From Butyricicoccus_A sp963588905 (lineage in GTDB: Bacteria > Bacillota > Clostridia > Oscillospirales > Butyricicoccaceae): a stretch of 64,000 nucleotides of DNA. Position 1 is the first letter of the stretch. The number at the start of each line of letters is the position of its first letter. Positions 25,491 through 33,188 of the stretch are shown piece after piece. A program made the position numbers and the translations under genes. The notes beneath the pieces were generated by a model that saw nothing but the letters and a program-made list of their open reading frames with translations, did not search any database and was not told where the DNA came from. The DNA lies in contig CAVAJF010000022.1 of NCBI GenBank assembly GCA_963588905.1, positions 1 to 64,000 on the forward strand, in the 5' to 3' direction.

Positions 25491-25765
25491 TGGCATTTTA
25501 TGCAAGAAAATGTACGGATTGTACAAACAGTACGAAAAAATGCTTGGGCACACAGCTAAAGGATGAAACCGGAAAACTTTTCTGCCTGCAAATGTACGAG
25601 TGTCAAGACATGTCATGTCAAATCAACCGAACTAGGGTTCATGGAGAAAAAGAACTGCATCTGCACAGGGAAAAAGCAAAAGGAGAAAAATACCATGAAG
25701 AAAATCATTACAATCGGACGCGAACTTGGGAGCGGGGGTCGAACCATTGGAAAAATGGTGGCTAA
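25490..25765 (+). CDS. Possible small cysteine-rich protein
   Basis: A 91-codon frame starting with an ATG that shares one base with the MATE stop (TAATG) after AGAGGTG, as in translational coupling. The first 45 residues hold six cysteines (Cys8, 11, 18, 32, 38, 43), which could form a metal site. The remainder is charged and overlaps the next gene by 71 bases in another frame. I recognise no family. It may instead be an untranslated gap with a fortuitous frame. Confidence 0.4.
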   Translation: MAFYARKCTDCTNSTKKCLGTQLKDETGKLFCLQMYECQDMSCQINRTRVHGEKELHLHREKAKGEKYHEENHYNRTRTWERGSNHWKNGG

Positions 25766-26306
25766 TCAGCTGAAAATCCCGTACTATGATCGTGAACTAA
25801 TTGACAAGACGGTAGAAAAAAGCGGGCTTTCAACATCTTTTGTTGAATCAAATGAACAAAAAGTGACAAATAGCTTTCTGTACAGTTTAGCCATGGGAAC
25901 CAGCTATGGCTACGGAATTCTACAAAGCGCAAATCAACAAACACTTCCACTTTCTGCTCAGATTTACATAGCTCAAAAGGATGTCATTACCCATTATGCT
26001 AAACAAGGAAGCTGTGTGATCGTTGGACGCTGCGCAGATCAGATTCTCAGCGACAGGGACGATGTGCTCCGCGTGTTTATCTATGCCGACATGGAAAAGC
26101 GAGCTGAACGCGGCATACAGGAATATGGTATGTCGAAAACAACCGTATACAAAGAGCTGCGGCAGTCAGACAAAGCACGCAGTCACCATTATAATGCATT
26201 TACCGATCAAGTTTGGGGAGAACGGCACCAATATGACCTGATGCTAAACAGCGGTTCTCTCGGCTTTGAAAACTGTGTGAATATTATCTGTTCTATGATA
26301 AAATAA
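25695..26306 (+). CDS. Cytidylate kinase-like protein
   Basis: A 203-residue P-loop protein of the cytidylate kinase-like family (AAK6/CMK-like), frequent in Clostridia. N-terminal ITIGRELGSGGRTIGK contains the nucleotide-binding loop; YYDRELIDK, VIVGRCADQIL and the FIYADMEKRAER lid stretch are characteristic. These proteins are shorter and divergent from true Cmk; substrate unknown. ATG 25695 follows AAAAGGAG at nine bases; the frame is open for 44 codons upstream but lacks such a site. It is the last gene of the MATE unit. Confidence 0.82.
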   Translation: MKKIITIGRELGSGGRTIGKMVANQLKIPYYDRELIDKTVEKSGLSTSFVESNEQKVTNSFLYSLAMGTSYGYGILQSANQQTLPLSAQIYIAQKDVITHYAKQGSCVIVGRCADQILSDRDDVLRVFIYADMEKRAERGIQEYGMSKTTVYKELRQSDKARSHHYNAFTDQVWGERHQYDLMLNSGSLGFENCVNIICSMIK

Positions 26307-26314
26307 TCCTTCAC

Positions 26315-26368
26315 AAAAAGCATACCAAGTCCTGTACTTTCAGGTCAGACTTGATATGCTTTTTCTTT
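26315..26368. terminator. Bidirectional terminator
   Basis: AAAAAGCATA-CAAGTC and GACTTG-TATGCTTTTT arms with small interruptions; between the kinase-like gene and padC, which converge. Confidence 0.85.
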
Positions 26369-26384
26369 TCGCTATTATATACGC

Positions 26385-26924
26385 TTAAAAACGATTTTTT
26401 CTCTTATACTCCTCGGTAAAGTATCTACCCGCACGAATATCATCGGTCATGCCCGGATATGGTGCTTCACTGATAACATCTTCATTATTCTTTCCGGCAT
26501 TTCCCATATAAGTAATCGTGGCAAACTCCGGCACAATATACTTCGGATAGTTCTCATATTGCGCACGCGCTGCTTCCATTTTGTCAATATGCTCATTCTG
26601 GTAGCAAACTGTGATTTCCGGATGCTCATGCACCCATTTGGGAAAGAAAATCGTCCCGTGCAGCTTGCCCTCATTCGGCATAAAATCCAGCGCGACATCG
26701 GTGCCCGTTGGTTCCGTCCAGGTAATCTTAAACACGCCGTCGGTCAGTTTGACAATTTCCGCCTTCTGATCCGTGACCCAGCGTCCGGCAACCATGCCGC
26801 CATGAATGCGGTAGTCTACGGTATTCTCATTTTTCGCGTACCACTCGTATTCCCATCCGTTGTCATAGGTATAAATGAAATGTGTGCCGATAAAATCCTC
26901 CAAATTGGTAAACCGCTTGCCCAT
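26385..26924 (-). CDS. padC: Phenolic acid decarboxylase
   Basis: A 179-residue non-oxidative decarboxylase converting p-coumaric, ferulic and caffeic acid to vinyl phenols, a detoxification of plant phenolics. It closely follows the Bacillus subtilis PadC sequence as I remember it (FIGTHFIYTYDNGWEYE; HGGMVAGRWV; ITWTEPTGTDV; FFPKWVHEHPEITVCYQN). The catalytic residues Tyr18, Tyr20, Arg48 and Glu71 correspond to Tyr11, Tyr13, Arg41 and Glu64 there. The start MGKRFTNLED follows AGGAGG; a further in-frame start upstream overlaps that site. It is divergent from padR, with an operator in between. Confidence 0.95.
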   Translation of the reverse strand: MGKRFTNLEDFIGTHFIYTYDNGWEYEWYAKNENTVDYRIHGGMVAGRWVTDQKAEIVKLTDGVFKITWTEPTGTDVALDFMPNEGKLHGTIFFPKWVHEHPEITVCYQNEHIDKMEAARAQYENYPKYIVPEFATITYMGNAGKNNEDVISEAPYPGMTDDIRAGRYFTEEYKRKNRF

Positions 26925-26953
26925 CGTGTAAACCTCCTGCATTGTTTTTTCTC

Positions 26954-26982
26954 ATTATAATATGTATTTTAAAACATGTCAA
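26954..26982 (-). promoter_or_regulatory. padC promoter
   Basis: Leftward strand: TTGACA, 17 bases, TATAAT, fully consensus. The -35 lies in the PadR operator, so bound repressor would block it. Confidence 0.88.
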
Positions 26983-26997
26983 TATTTACATGTTTTA
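26971..26997. promoter_or_regulatory. PadR operator
   Basis: AAAACATGT, eight to nine central bases, ACATGTTTT: an inverted repeat containing ATGT-N8-ACAT (26976-26991), the spacing of the B. subtilis PadR box. A TATAAT for padR lies at 27017-27022. Confidence 0.85.
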
Positions 26998-27051
26998 TTT
27001 TACAAATATTCTGTGGTATAATACAGATACTCTATCGAAAGGAACGATACG

Positions 27052-27606
27052 ATGGGAACACTACGATATGCAATTCTCGGTCTGCTCAACCGCAAAGCCA
27101 TGACCGGTTACGACTTATCCAAAGAATTTCAAACCTCTCTTGCAGAATTCTGGCACGCCAAGCACAGCCAAATCTATCCGAAGCTGAAAGCCTTAGCGGA
27201 AGATGGGCTGATTACCTTCCAAACTGAAATTACCGGTACGGTTTTGGAGAAAAAAGTATATTCTATTACCGAAACTGGAAAAGCGGAATTTCTACAGTGG
27301 GAACAGAGCAAAAGCAAGATCAAACAGCTGCCAAAAGACGAATTCAAGCTACGTCTGTTTTTTTCTGACAGTCTTCCCAAAGATGCTCAGATTCAGTTGT
27401 TAACCGATCATCTGGAACAGCATCAGCAGTGGCTTCAGCATTTGCAGGACAATCTCTCCAAATTTGATACGATCCCGCCAACGCAAGCCGATGCCTTTAG
27501 CGACTATCTCGTTTTGTTGGGTGCGATCAGCCGCGAGAAAAGCATGTGCGACTGGCTGCAAACCTGCATCACTTTGTGCGAAACAAAAACCCCGTTTACG
27601 ATGTAA
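27052..27606 (+). CDS. padR: PadR-family repressor of padC
   Basis: A 184-residue PadR-type regulator: N-terminal winged helix (about 1-85; AILGLLNRKAMTGYDLSKEF, then QIYPKLKALAEDGLI) and a C-terminal helical dimerisation domain typical of the larger PadR proteins. By analogy with B. subtilis it represses padC until phenolic acids accumulate; the divergent position and the ATGT-N8-ACAT operator support this strongly. AAAGGA precedes the ATG. The last codons and the stop lie inside the downstream terminator stem. Confidence 0.9.
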   Translation: MGTLRYAILGLLNRKAMTGYDLSKEFQTSLAEFWHAKHSQIYPKLKALAEDGLITFQTEITGTVLEKKVYSITETGKAEFLQWEQSKSKIKQLPKDEFKLRLFFSDSLPKDAQIQLLTDHLEQHQQWLQHLQDNLSKFDTIPPTQADAFSDYLVLLGAISREKSMCDWLQTCITLCETKTPFTM

Positions 27607-27616
27607 ACGGGGTTTT
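27586..27616. terminator. Terminator overlapping the padR stop
   Basis: Perfect 14-base arms, AAAACCCCGTTTAC and GTAAACGGGGTTTT, with a three-base loop; symmetrical tracts let it end both padR and the convergent ilvD. The padR stop codon is in the second arm. Confidence 0.93.
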
Positions 27617-27636
27617 CTAGTTCTATAGTTTATAGA

Positions 27637-29301
27637 TTACTCGAGTACAGCGCCCTTGTTTGCAGAGCTTACGAGGCGTGCATAGCGAGACAGCCAGCCG
27701 GTCTTAACCTTCGGCTCATGCGGTACAAATGCCGCACGGCGCTTTGCAAATTCTTCCTCGGAAACCTTTGCATTGACAGAATGGTTCGGGATGTCGATCT
27801 CAATGATGTCTCCCTCTTCCAGCAGTCCGATCTCGCCGCCCTGTGCAGCTTCCGGGCAAACGTGTCCGATGGATGCGCCGCGGGATGCGCCAGAGAAACG
27901 ACCGTCGGTAATCAGAGCGACATCCTTATCCAGCTTCATGCCAGCCAGTGCAGAAGTCGGATTCAGCATCTCGCGCATACCCGGGCCGCCCTTCGGGCCT
28001 TCGTAACGGATAATGACAACATCACCCGGAACGATCTTGCCGGTATAAATAGCCTGAATAGCATCTTCTTCGCCGTCAAAAATACGAGCCGGACCGGTAT
28101 GCTTCATCATCTCCGGTGCAACGGCGCTCTGCTTTACTGCACAGCCTTCCTTTGCAATGTTGCCCCACAGGATTGCAATACCACCGGTCTGCATATACGG
28201 ATTGTCAATCGGACGGATGACATTCGGGTTCTTATTGATGCAGCCCTTGATGTTCTCGCCGACCTTTTTGCCGGTTGCCGTGATGGTATCCAGCTCAATC
28301 AGGTTCTTCTTAGACAGCTCGTTCATGACTGCATAGATGCCGCCAGCCTCATTCAGCTCCTGAATGTAGGTTCTGCCAGCCGGTGCCAGATGGCACAGGT
28401 TCGGCGTGGTATCGGATACATGGTTCATCTTCTCCAGATCCAGCTGAATGCCAGCCTCATGAGAGATTGCCAGCAGATGCAGAACGGTATTGGTGGAGCA
28501 GCCCAGAGCCATCTCGCACTCCAGTGCGTTATGAATGGACTTCTCATTGATGATGTCGCGCGGCTTGATGTCCTTTTCCAGCAGTTCCATGATCTTCATA
28601 CCAGCGTGCTTTGCCAGCTGGATACGGTCGGAATGGACAGCCGGAATGGTGCCGTTGCCCGGCAGAGCCATACCAATTGCCTCACACAGGCAGTTCATCG
28701 AGTTTGCGGTGTACATACCGGAGCAGGAACCGCAGCCCGGGCAGGAATGACACTCGACATCGGTAATTTCCTCGTCGTTAATCAGGTTTGCCTTGCGTGC
28801 GCCAACTGCTTCAAAGGTATAGGACAGGGAAACATTCTCGCCCTTGACGTGACCTGCCAGCATCGGGCCGCCGGAAACAACAATAGACGGGATGTTCAGA
28901 CGAGCAGCGGCCATAACCATGCCCGGAACGATCTTATCGCAGTTCGGGATGAGAACCAGTGCATCAAACTGATGTGCCTGTGCCAGTGTCTCAACAGAGT
29001 CTGCAATCAGCTCACGGGACGGCAGAGAATACTTCATGCCGACATGACCCATAGCAATACCATCACAGACACCGATTGCCGGTACCAGAATCGGCGTACC
29101 GCCAGCCATGCTGACACCAGTCTTTACAGCAGCGGCAATCTTATCCAGATTGATGTGACCCGGAATAATTTCGCTGTATGCGGAAACAACGCCGATGAGC
29201 GGACGCGCCATCTCTTCCTCGGTCAGACCGCAGGCACGGAGCAGCGAGCGATTCGGCACGCGCTCTACGCCCTTCGTAATATTATGACTTCTTAATTCCA
29301 T
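27637..29301 (-). CDS. ilvD: Dihydroxy-acid dehydratase
   Basis: A 554-residue iron-sulfur dehydratase, the third enzyme of valine and isoleucine synthesis. Cluster and active-site cysteines are seen at Cys121 (PNCDKIVPG) and in CPGCGSCSGMYTANSMN (about 187-203). Also visible: SDGRFSGASRGASIGH-type C-terminal signature (DGRFSGASRG). Full length for the IlvD family. The start MELRSHNITKG follows TTGGAGGTG; the five codons further upstream overlap that site. Although downstream of ilvB-ilvN, it has its own promoter and a terminator-bearing leader, so it can be regulated separately. Confidence 0.96.
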   Translation of the reverse strand: MELRSHNITKGVERVPNRSLLRACGLTEEEMARPLIGVVSAYSEIIPGHINLDKIAAAVKTGVSMAGGTPILVPAIGVCDGIAMGHVGMKYSLPSRELIADSVETLAQAHQFDALVLIPNCDKIVPGMVMAAARLNIPSIVVSGGPMLAGHVKGENVSLSYTFEAVGARKANLINDEEITDVECHSCPGCGSCSGMYTANSMNCLCEAIGMALPGNGTIPAVHSDRIQLAKHAGMKIMELLEKDIKPRDIINEKSIHNALECEMALGCSTNTVLHLLAISHEAGIQLDLEKMNHVSDTTPNLCHLAPAGRTYIQELNEAGGIYAVMNELSKKNLIELDTITATGKKVGENIKGCINKNPNVIRPIDNPYMQTGGIAILWGNIAKEGCAVKQSAVAPEMMKHTGPARIFDGEEDAIQAIYTGKIVPGDVVIIRYEGPKGGPGMREMLNPTSALAGMKLDKDVALITDGRFSGASRGASIGHVCPEAAQGGEIGLLEEGDIIEIDIPNHSVNAKVSEEEFAKRRAAFVPHEPKVKTGWLSRYARLVSSANKGAVLE

Positions 29302-29316
29302 GAAAAGCACCTCCAA

Positions 29317-29333
29317 GGCGGCAGTGCGCCGCC
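29317..29333 (-). promoter_or_regulatory. GC-rich hairpin beside the ilvD ribosome-binding site
   Basis: GGCGGC and GCCGCC with a five-base loop end two bases before TTGGAGG. It could limit ribosome access or simply be a spacer fold. Confidence 0.45.
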
Positions 29334-29336
29334 GCG

Positions 29337-29409
29337 ATAAAAAGCGGGAACCGGTACATGACCCGTCCCCGCTGTATCTTTACAAAACATGCGTCAATTT
29401 GTCATGTAC
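29337..29409 (-). promoter_or_regulatory. ilvD leader attenuator
   Basis: Leftward strand: a terminator with arms 29366-29373 and 29343-29350 (AGCGGGGA/TTCCCGCT), extended by CGG/CCG near its apex and followed by TTTTTAT. The apex carries GTCATGTAC, which is perfectly complementary to GTACATGAC, the first nine bases of the predicted transcript (29401-29409 on the plus strand). The two pairings compete, so this looks like an attenuator. No T-box and no convincing leader peptide is seen; the signal is unknown. Confidence 0.6.
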
Positions 29410-29415
29410 TTTCTT

Positions 29416-29444
29416 ATTATAAAAGAATGCATGACACAAATCAA
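29416..29444 (-). promoter_or_regulatory. ilvD promoter
   Basis: Leftward strand: TTGATT, 17 bases, TATAAT, in the ilvN-ilvD gap. Confidence 0.72.
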
Positions 29445-29463
29445 GGGCAGAACGTCAGATTTC

Positions 29464-29952
29464 TCAGTCCTTATCCTTGTCCCAATGTACGGCAGTGATG
29501 CCGGTACGGCTGGACTCGACGACGTTGAAGTTCTGCATAATCGACAAGAACGTATCCAGCTTGGACGGTACGCCGGAAATGCGGACGATGATAGAATGCT
29601 CGCCTGCATTGACAACGTCTGCCTGATACACATCACACAGCTCACGAATGCTCTCTTGTACATCCACGCCGCCCTCGATTTTAATCAGTGCCAGCTCGCG
29701 GCAGAATGCTTCGTCCTCCTTGATATGGACAACTTCTACGCACTCTTCCAGCTTGCGCATCTGCTTGAGAATCTGATCCAATGTATAGGCATCGCCAACC
29801 GTCACGATGGTAATGCGGGAAAACTTCTCATCAACGGTCGGGGAAACCGTCAGAGAATAGATGTTGAAGCCGCGGCGACCGAACAGGCTGGAAACGCGAG
29901 CCAGTACGCCAGAATTATTCTGTACAACGGCCGAAATAATATACTTTTCCAT
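29464..29952 (-). CDS. ilvN: Acetolactate synthase small (regulatory) subunit
   Basis: A 162-residue regulatory subunit of acetohydroxyacid synthase. The N-terminal ACT domain (about 1-75; SAVVQNNSGVLARVSSLFGRRG, where valine binds) is followed by the conserved C-terminal domain that activates IlvB. Length is normal for the IlvH/IlvN long type. Start MEKYIISAVVQN follows GAGGAGG; the frame runs upstream into ilvB, where it is not coding. It lies 16 bases after ilvB and presumably shares its T-box-controlled transcript. Confidence 0.94.
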   Translation of the reverse strand: MEKYIISAVVQNNSGVLARVSSLFGRRGFNIYSLTVSPTVDEKFSRITIVTVGDAYTLDQILKQMRKLEECVEVVHIKEDEAFCRELALIKIEGGVDVQESIRELCDVYQADVVNAGEHSIIVRISGVPSKLDTFLSIMQNFNVVESSRTGITAVHWDKDKD

Positions 29953-29968
29953 GTTTTTTCCTCCTCGA

Positions 29969-31636
29969 TCAGTCGATGATAACGTTGCGAACCGTTTCGC
30001 CGCCCGGAATAAACGGCAGAACGCGCTCGGTCTTGTCAATCCGTGCATCAATCAGAACCGGACCGTCTGTCGTTGCCAGTGCTTCCTTCATGCACGCCTC
30101 AAAGCTTGCCAAGGTATCACAGCGCATACCCTTTGCGCCAAATGCCTCTGCCAGCTTGACAAAATCCGTCTTGCGGTGCGGATCCGTATTAGAGTAACGC
30201 TTGCCGTAGAACGAGGTCTGCCACTGGTATACCATGCCGAGCACCTGATTGTTGACAACAATCGTGATAACCGGCAGATGGTTGCTGACAGCGGTGCACA
30301 TCTCCTGCAAGTTCATGTGGAAGCTGCCGTCACCGGTAACGTGAATGACGCGCTTATCCGGCTCGCCTACCTGTGCGCCGATTGCTGCGCCATAGCCAAA
30401 GCCCATCGTGCCCAGACCGCCAGAGGTCAGGAAGGTACGCGGCTTGGAGCGGCCGGTGAACTGTGCTGCCCACATCTGATGCTGACCAACGTCGGTTGCC
30501 ACAATATCATCCTTGCTAATCAGTTCATCAATTTTTTTCATCAGCTGATGCGGACGCAGAACGGCATCGTTGTCCTTCGGCTTATAGTCCATGCGATCCT
30601 TCCAGGAAGCAATCTGTTCCTTCCACGGCGTATGGTCGGCATGGTCAATGAGCGGCAGAACCGCCTCGAGAACGTCACGAACGTCACCAATAACGCTGTG
30701 CTGTACCTCGATGTTCTTATTCACCTCAGACTCGTCAATGTCTACCTGAACAACCTTGGCAGTGGAGGCAAAATCGCCCATCTTGGTAGCCACACGATCA
30801 GAGAAGCGTGTGCCCAATGCGATAACCAGATCGGCATTGTCTACCGCGCGGCCAGCGGATACCCAGCCATGCATACCGATGAGACCCAAATTGAGCGGCT
30901 CTTCCTTATCCAGTGCGCCGATGCCCATCAGAGAATGGCAAGCCGGAATATCACCGCGCTTCATAAAGCGCAGCAGCAGCTCGCAGGCCTCAGACGAAAT
31001 CACACCGCCGCCGAACAGGATGACCGGACGCTCTGCTGCATTGACCATCTCTGCCATCTTAGAAATCTGCTCGTGCTGAATCTTTGGATTCGGACGCTTC
31101 TTCACCGCCGGCTTATGCTCGAATTCACAGACTGCTGCCGTGATGTCCTTCGGAATATCAATGAGTACCGGACCCGGACGACCACTGATGGCAATTTCAT
31201 ATGCCTGACGAACGGTATCTGCCAATTCCTCTACGTTGCGAACAACAAAGTTATGTTTGGTAATCGGCATCGTCACGCCTGCGATGTAAATTTCCTGGAA
31301 GCTGTCTCGGCCAATCAGACCGGTGCCAACGTTTGCAGTAATCGCAATCAGCGGGATAGAATCCATAAATGCCGTTGCAATACCGGTGACCAGGTTGGTT
31401 GCACCCGGGCCGGAGGTTGCCAGAACAACGCCTACTTTGCCGGTTGCGCGGGCATAGCCATCTGCGGCATGGGATGCGCCCTGTTCATGTGCGGACAGGA
31501 CATGACGGATACGGTCGGAATACTTATACAGTTCATCATAAATGTTCAGTGCTGCGCCGCCCGGATAACCGAAAATGGTATCGGTACCCTGTTCCAGCAG
31601 TGTCTCAAGCAGAATCTGTGAACCATTGAGTTTCAT
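29969..31636 (-). CDS. ilvB: Acetolactate synthase large subunit
   Basis: A 555-residue thiamine diphosphate enzyme, first step of branched-chain amino acid synthesis (pyruvate to acetolactate). Catalytic Glu51 lies in SAHEQGASHAADGYARATG; the FAD-binding middle domain and the ThDP motif GDGSFHMN...NN in the C-terminal third are intact. Full length. The ATG follows AGGAGAG. A T-box leader with consensus promoter lies upstream, so expression follows charging of a branched-chain tRNA. Distinguished from catabolic AlsS by its pairing with ilvN. Confidence 0.96.
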   Translation of the reverse strand: MKLNGSQILLETLLEQGTDTIFGYPGGAALNIYDELYKYSDRIRHVLSAHEQGASHAADGYARATGKVGVVLATSGPGATNLVTGIATAFMDSIPLIAITANVGTGLIGRDSFQEIYIAGVTMPITKHNFVVRNVEELADTVRQAYEIAISGRPGPVLIDIPKDITAAVCEFEHKPAVKKRPNPKIQHEQISKMAEMVNAAERPVILFGGGVISSEACELLLRFMKRGDIPACHSLMGIGALDKEEPLNLGLIGMHGWVSAGRAVDNADLVIALGTRFSDRVATKMGDFASTAKVVQVDIDESEVNKNIEVQHSVIGDVRDVLEAVLPLIDHADHTPWKEQIASWKDRMDYKPKDNDAVLRPHQLMKKIDELISKDDIVATDVGQHQMWAAQFTGRSKPRTFLTSGGLGTMGFGYGAAIGAQVGEPDKRVIHVTGDGSFHMNLQEMCTAVSNHLPVITIVVNNQVLGMVYQWQTSFYGKRYSNTDPHRKTDFVKLAEAFGAKGMRCDTLASFEACMKEALATTDGPVLIDARIDKTERVLPFIPGGETVRNVIID

Positions 31637-31680
31637 GAGCCATCTCTCCTATATCGTAATATTTTTCCTTCGGGTTGGAT

Positions 31681-31975
31681 AAACAAAAAAAGCCCTTATC
31701 TCTACAAAAAGAGACAAAGACTAGCTCTGCGGTACCACTCTTTATTGCCGCTGACATCTCAGCGACCCCTTTACATCGGCACAAATCTGTGCGTAATGCT
31801 CTGCCTGTTAACGGGGGCGTGAACCGTTTCAGATTACTAGGTCAGACCATTCACCTGAACTGCTCGCGGATGACGTTCGCGCTTTCTCCCTGCTGCCTCG
31901 CACCAAACGGCAGTTCTCTGAACGTTGTGAAAGCGTTACTCTTTCCGGTCTTTGCATTTTTATATCTAAGTATTT
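31681..31975 (-). promoter_or_regulatory. T-box riboswitch upstream of ilvB-ilvN
   Basis: The leftward strand has the T-box core GTGGTACCGC (plus-strand 31729-31738), the Stem I motif TTCAGAGA (31915-31922) with its GGTGCGA distal loop, an AGTA element on the 5' side of Stem I, and a terminator (31691-31724) ending in seven T. Uncharged tRNA binding would form the antiterminator. I could not place the specifier codon with confidence; GTC and ATC triplets occur on the 3' side of Stem I, and gene context predicts Val, Ile or Leu. Confidence 0.92.
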
Positions 31976-31978
31976 CTT

Positions 31979-32006
31979 ATTATATCTTGTAAATTCAAAA
32001 AGTCAA
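31979..32006 (-). promoter_or_regulatory. Promoter of the ilvB T-box transcript
   Basis: Leftward strand: TTGACT, 16 bases, TATAAT. With the T-box it fills most of the 477-base gap 31637-32113; the rest, 32007-32113, shows only the ribosome-binding site of the next gene. Confidence 0.82.
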
Positions 32007-32113
32007 TAATATTTTTTATTTTTTCGCATTTCTCCGGTTTTCCGTACAAATTTTCAAAGATCCTGCATACTTTGCCCAAAATCGGCGAAAGATAAAAACA
32101 AATCTTCGGGGAG

Positions 32114-32803
32114 GTGGTTTTCCTGTTTCTGCTGTTCGCGCGCACCCTGCTCGTCTATGCCGCAGTCATCGGCGGTCTGCGGTTTACCGGAAAACGACAG
32201 CTCGGTGAGCTGTCCACCTCGGAATTTGCCGTTACCATACTGGTTTCCGAGCTCGCCTCTATTCCCTTACAGGACACCGCCATTCCGCTGCTCGGCGGCA
32301 TCGTCCCTCTCGTCACGCTGCTCGCCGTGGAAGTCCTGCTCTCCGGTCTCTGCCGAAAAAGCACCCGCGTCCGTCGATTGCTGTGCGGCAATCCCTGTAT
32401 GGTCATTCGAGACGGAAAATTCGACCCTGACATGCTGCGGATGCTCCGCCTATCGCCGGAGGACATCTTAGACGGCCTGCGCATGGCTGGCGTCTCTCTC
32501 GTATCCGACGTGCGGTGCGGCATCATTGAGACCAATGGCCAGCTCAGTGTGCTGCTCTATGCAGACAAGCAGCCCCTGACGCCGTCCGACATCCATAAGC
32601 ATCTCAAAGATACCGGCATGGCACGTGTGCTCGTATCTGAAGGCAAAATCCGCCGCGGTATTTTGCGCCAGCTCGGCAAGGATGAGGCTTGGCTGCTGCG
32701 CGAATGCCGCTCCCGCGGTATCGCCTCTCCGGCAGACATTTTTCTCATGACGCTGGACGACTGCGGCAATTTATTTCTGCAAAAACAGGAGGCTCAGCGA
32801 TGA
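32114..32803 (+). CDS. DUF421 membrane protein (YetF-like)
   Basis: A protein of about 229 residues of the DUF421/YetF group: two or three N-terminal membrane segments (about 1-75), then a cytoplasmic domain with the family's RQLGELSTSEFAVTIL near the N-terminus and IRDGKFDPDMLRMLRLSPEDILDGLR in two parts centrally. Function is not established; some relatives are spore-associated. The start is uncertain: GTG 32114 overlaps the GGGGAGG site, and the in-frame CTG at 32123 has better spacing. It overlaps the next gene by four bases; a DUF421-DUF4363 pair is common in Clostridia. Confidence 0.82.
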   Translation: MVFLFLLFARTLLVYAAVIGGLRFTGKRQLGELSTSEFAVTILVSELASIPLQDTAIPLLGGIVPLVTLLAVEVLLSGLCRKSTRVRRLLCGNPCMVIRDGKFDPDMLRMLRLSPEDILDGLRMAGVSLVSDVRCGIIETNGQLSVLLYADKQPLTPSDIHKHLKDTGMARVLVSEGKIRRGILRQLGKDEAWLLRECRSRGIASPADIFLMTLDDCGNLFLQKQEAQR

Positions 32804-33138
32804 AGCGCATCTGGGCAGCCGTCGTCCTTCTTGTTCTCGTCATATCCGGCTGTTTGTACAACAGCTATGCCGTTTCCCGCACGATTGCGCGCATCTCTGC
32901 GCCACTGACACAGGCCATGCACTGTGACGATCCCGCTCAGGCGCAAGCGTATCTCACAGTTGCTCAGACACAATACAACCGGCGAGAGTCCTATTTATGT
33001 GCCGTGATGAACCGACAGCTGCTCGATCCTGTTCGTGCAGGCTTTGCCCGCTCTCAGACCGCAGCGCAGCGCGGCGACACAGCAGAGATGCAGGTATCTC
33101 TCGCGGAGCTGCAGCAGGCCGTGTCCGCACTCCGGTAG
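32800..33138 (+). CDS. DUF4363-like small membrane-anchored protein
   Basis: A 112-residue protein with an N-terminal hydrophobic helix ending in VISGC (Cys18), which could be a lipobox or a simple anchor, and an extracytoplasmic helical part. It resembles DUF4363 proteins, found beside DUF421 genes. ATG overlaps the DUF421 stop (ATGA) and AGGAGG precedes it. Function unknown. Confidence 0.75.
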   Translation: MKRIWAAVVLLVLVISGCLYNSYAVSRTIARISAPLTQAMHCDDPAQAQAYLTVAQTQYNRRESYLCAVMNRQLLDPVRAGFARSQTAAQRGDTAEMQVSLAELQQAVSALR

Positions 33139-33144
33139 ACAGAA

Positions 33145-33174
33145 AAAATCCCGCCGGAAAACCGACGGGATTTT
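33145..33174. terminator. Bidirectional terminator
   Basis: AAAATCCCG-CGG and CCG-CGGGATTTT with a four-base loop; between convergent genes. Confidence 0.88.
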
Positions 33175-33188
33175 ATCGTCATACCATC

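Noticed and set aside
27718..31621. Long plus-strand open frames opposite ilvD and ilvB
   Set aside because: Shadow frames; the opposite-strand genes have complete catalytic motifs and regulatory leaders.
31681..31975. Small coding frame (105 codons) across the T-box region
   Set aside because: Plus-strand frame over a structured leader, with no ribosome-binding site; the T-box explains the conservation.
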